64,000 nt of DNA, taken from assembly GCF_003063645.1 (NCBI RefSeq), contig NZ_NESJ01000007.1, positions 175,868-239,867 of the forward strand, given 5' to 3'. Each line of letters starts with the position of its first letter. Positions within the stretch are counted from its first letter, which is position 1. Of the stretch, positions 63,887 through 64,000 are shown in pieces. This DNA comes from Limnohabitans sp. 2KL-51 (lineage in GTDB: Bacteria > Pseudomonadota > Gammaproteobacteria > Burkholderiales > Burkholderiaceae_C). The position numbers and the translations under genes are program-made. The notes beneath the pieces are model-generated. The model was not told where the DNA came from. It ran no database searches and saw only the letters and a program-made list of their open reading frames with translations.

Positions 63887-64000
63887 GTATGGATTGACCT
63901 GTCAATAGGTGCCGGTTGTTTTTCAGCTTTCTCTCTCTGTTTCTTTTGTCTTCTCGGTCAGTGACTGTGGATCAGGGACTACGAGGCTGATTGGGCGACG

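Noticed and set aside
63890..63910. TTGACCTGTCAA palindrome near the window end
   Set aside because: Spacing of two is wrong for FNR/Crp sites and no gene start is visible nearby.

Overview
The window reads as a chromosomal piece of a Burkholderiales bacterium, most likely Comamonadaceae-like. This is inferred from the form IA RuBisCO-cbbQO arrangement, several orphan Bug (TctC) binding proteins, and generally GC-rich coding with short intergenic gaps. No rRNA, tRNA, CRISPR array, insertion sequence or prophage was seen. No gene-free stretch exceeds 300 bases.

1-20.8 kb is a carbon-fixation region. On the minus strand lies a Calvin cycle operon, cbbY-rpe-fbp-prk-tkt-gph(cbbZ)-gap, with gap cut by the left edge. 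Next come a DUF3422 gene (plus), then a minus-strand sulfur/persulfide group: SulP transporter, persulfide-dioxygenase-like metallohydrolase, peroxiredoxin and periplasmic rhodanese. A TonB-like gene follows on the plus strand. The RuBisCO operon cbbL-cbbS-cbbQ-cbbO plus a small unknown gene runs on the minus strand, divergent from two tandem cbbR-type LysR genes.

20.8-30.3 kb is a sulfide-oxidation region. It carries a type II sulfide:quinone oxidoreductase with a small membrane protein, a relBE/dinJ-yafQ-like toxin-antitoxin pair whose toxin is frameshifted, an FNR-like regulator, a thioredoxin-like protein, two YeeE/YedE thiosulfate-type transporters, a c4-like cytochrome, flavocytochrome c sulfide dehydrogenase (both subunits), a periplasmic DsrE-like protein and an ArsR regulator of SqrR/BigR type. 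With the Calvin cycle genes this suggests sulfide/thiosulfate-supported mixotrophy. No sox, dsr or apr genes are present in the window.

30.3-39.4 kb holds dcd, a BMP-family binding protein, an adenine-deaminase-like gene coupled to a 78-aa unknown, and a loose acid-catabolism group: Bug protein, carboxymuconolactone decarboxylase family protein, GarR-like dehydrogenase, GlcG-like protein, malonyl-CoA decarboxylase and a BenE transporter.

39.4-48.5 kb is the most unusual locus. A divergent IclR regulator faces a seven-gene operon: carotenoid-cleavage-family dioxygenase, CoA ligase, alpha/beta hydrolase, Bug protein, flavin reductase-like protein, second Bug protein and a second dioxygenase. 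It ends at a strong bidirectional terminator. It looks like an uncharacterised pathway for an alkene-containing aromatic or apocarotenoid.

48.5-55.2 kb is a nucleobase/nucleoside ABC transporter next to guanine deaminase. 55.2-59.8 kb has a LysR-thioredoxin pair divergent from a crotonase-like/CoA-transferase pair and a Bug gene. 60-63.7 kb carries iorA and iorB. Four copies of a palindromic REP-like repeat lie in intergenic spaces.
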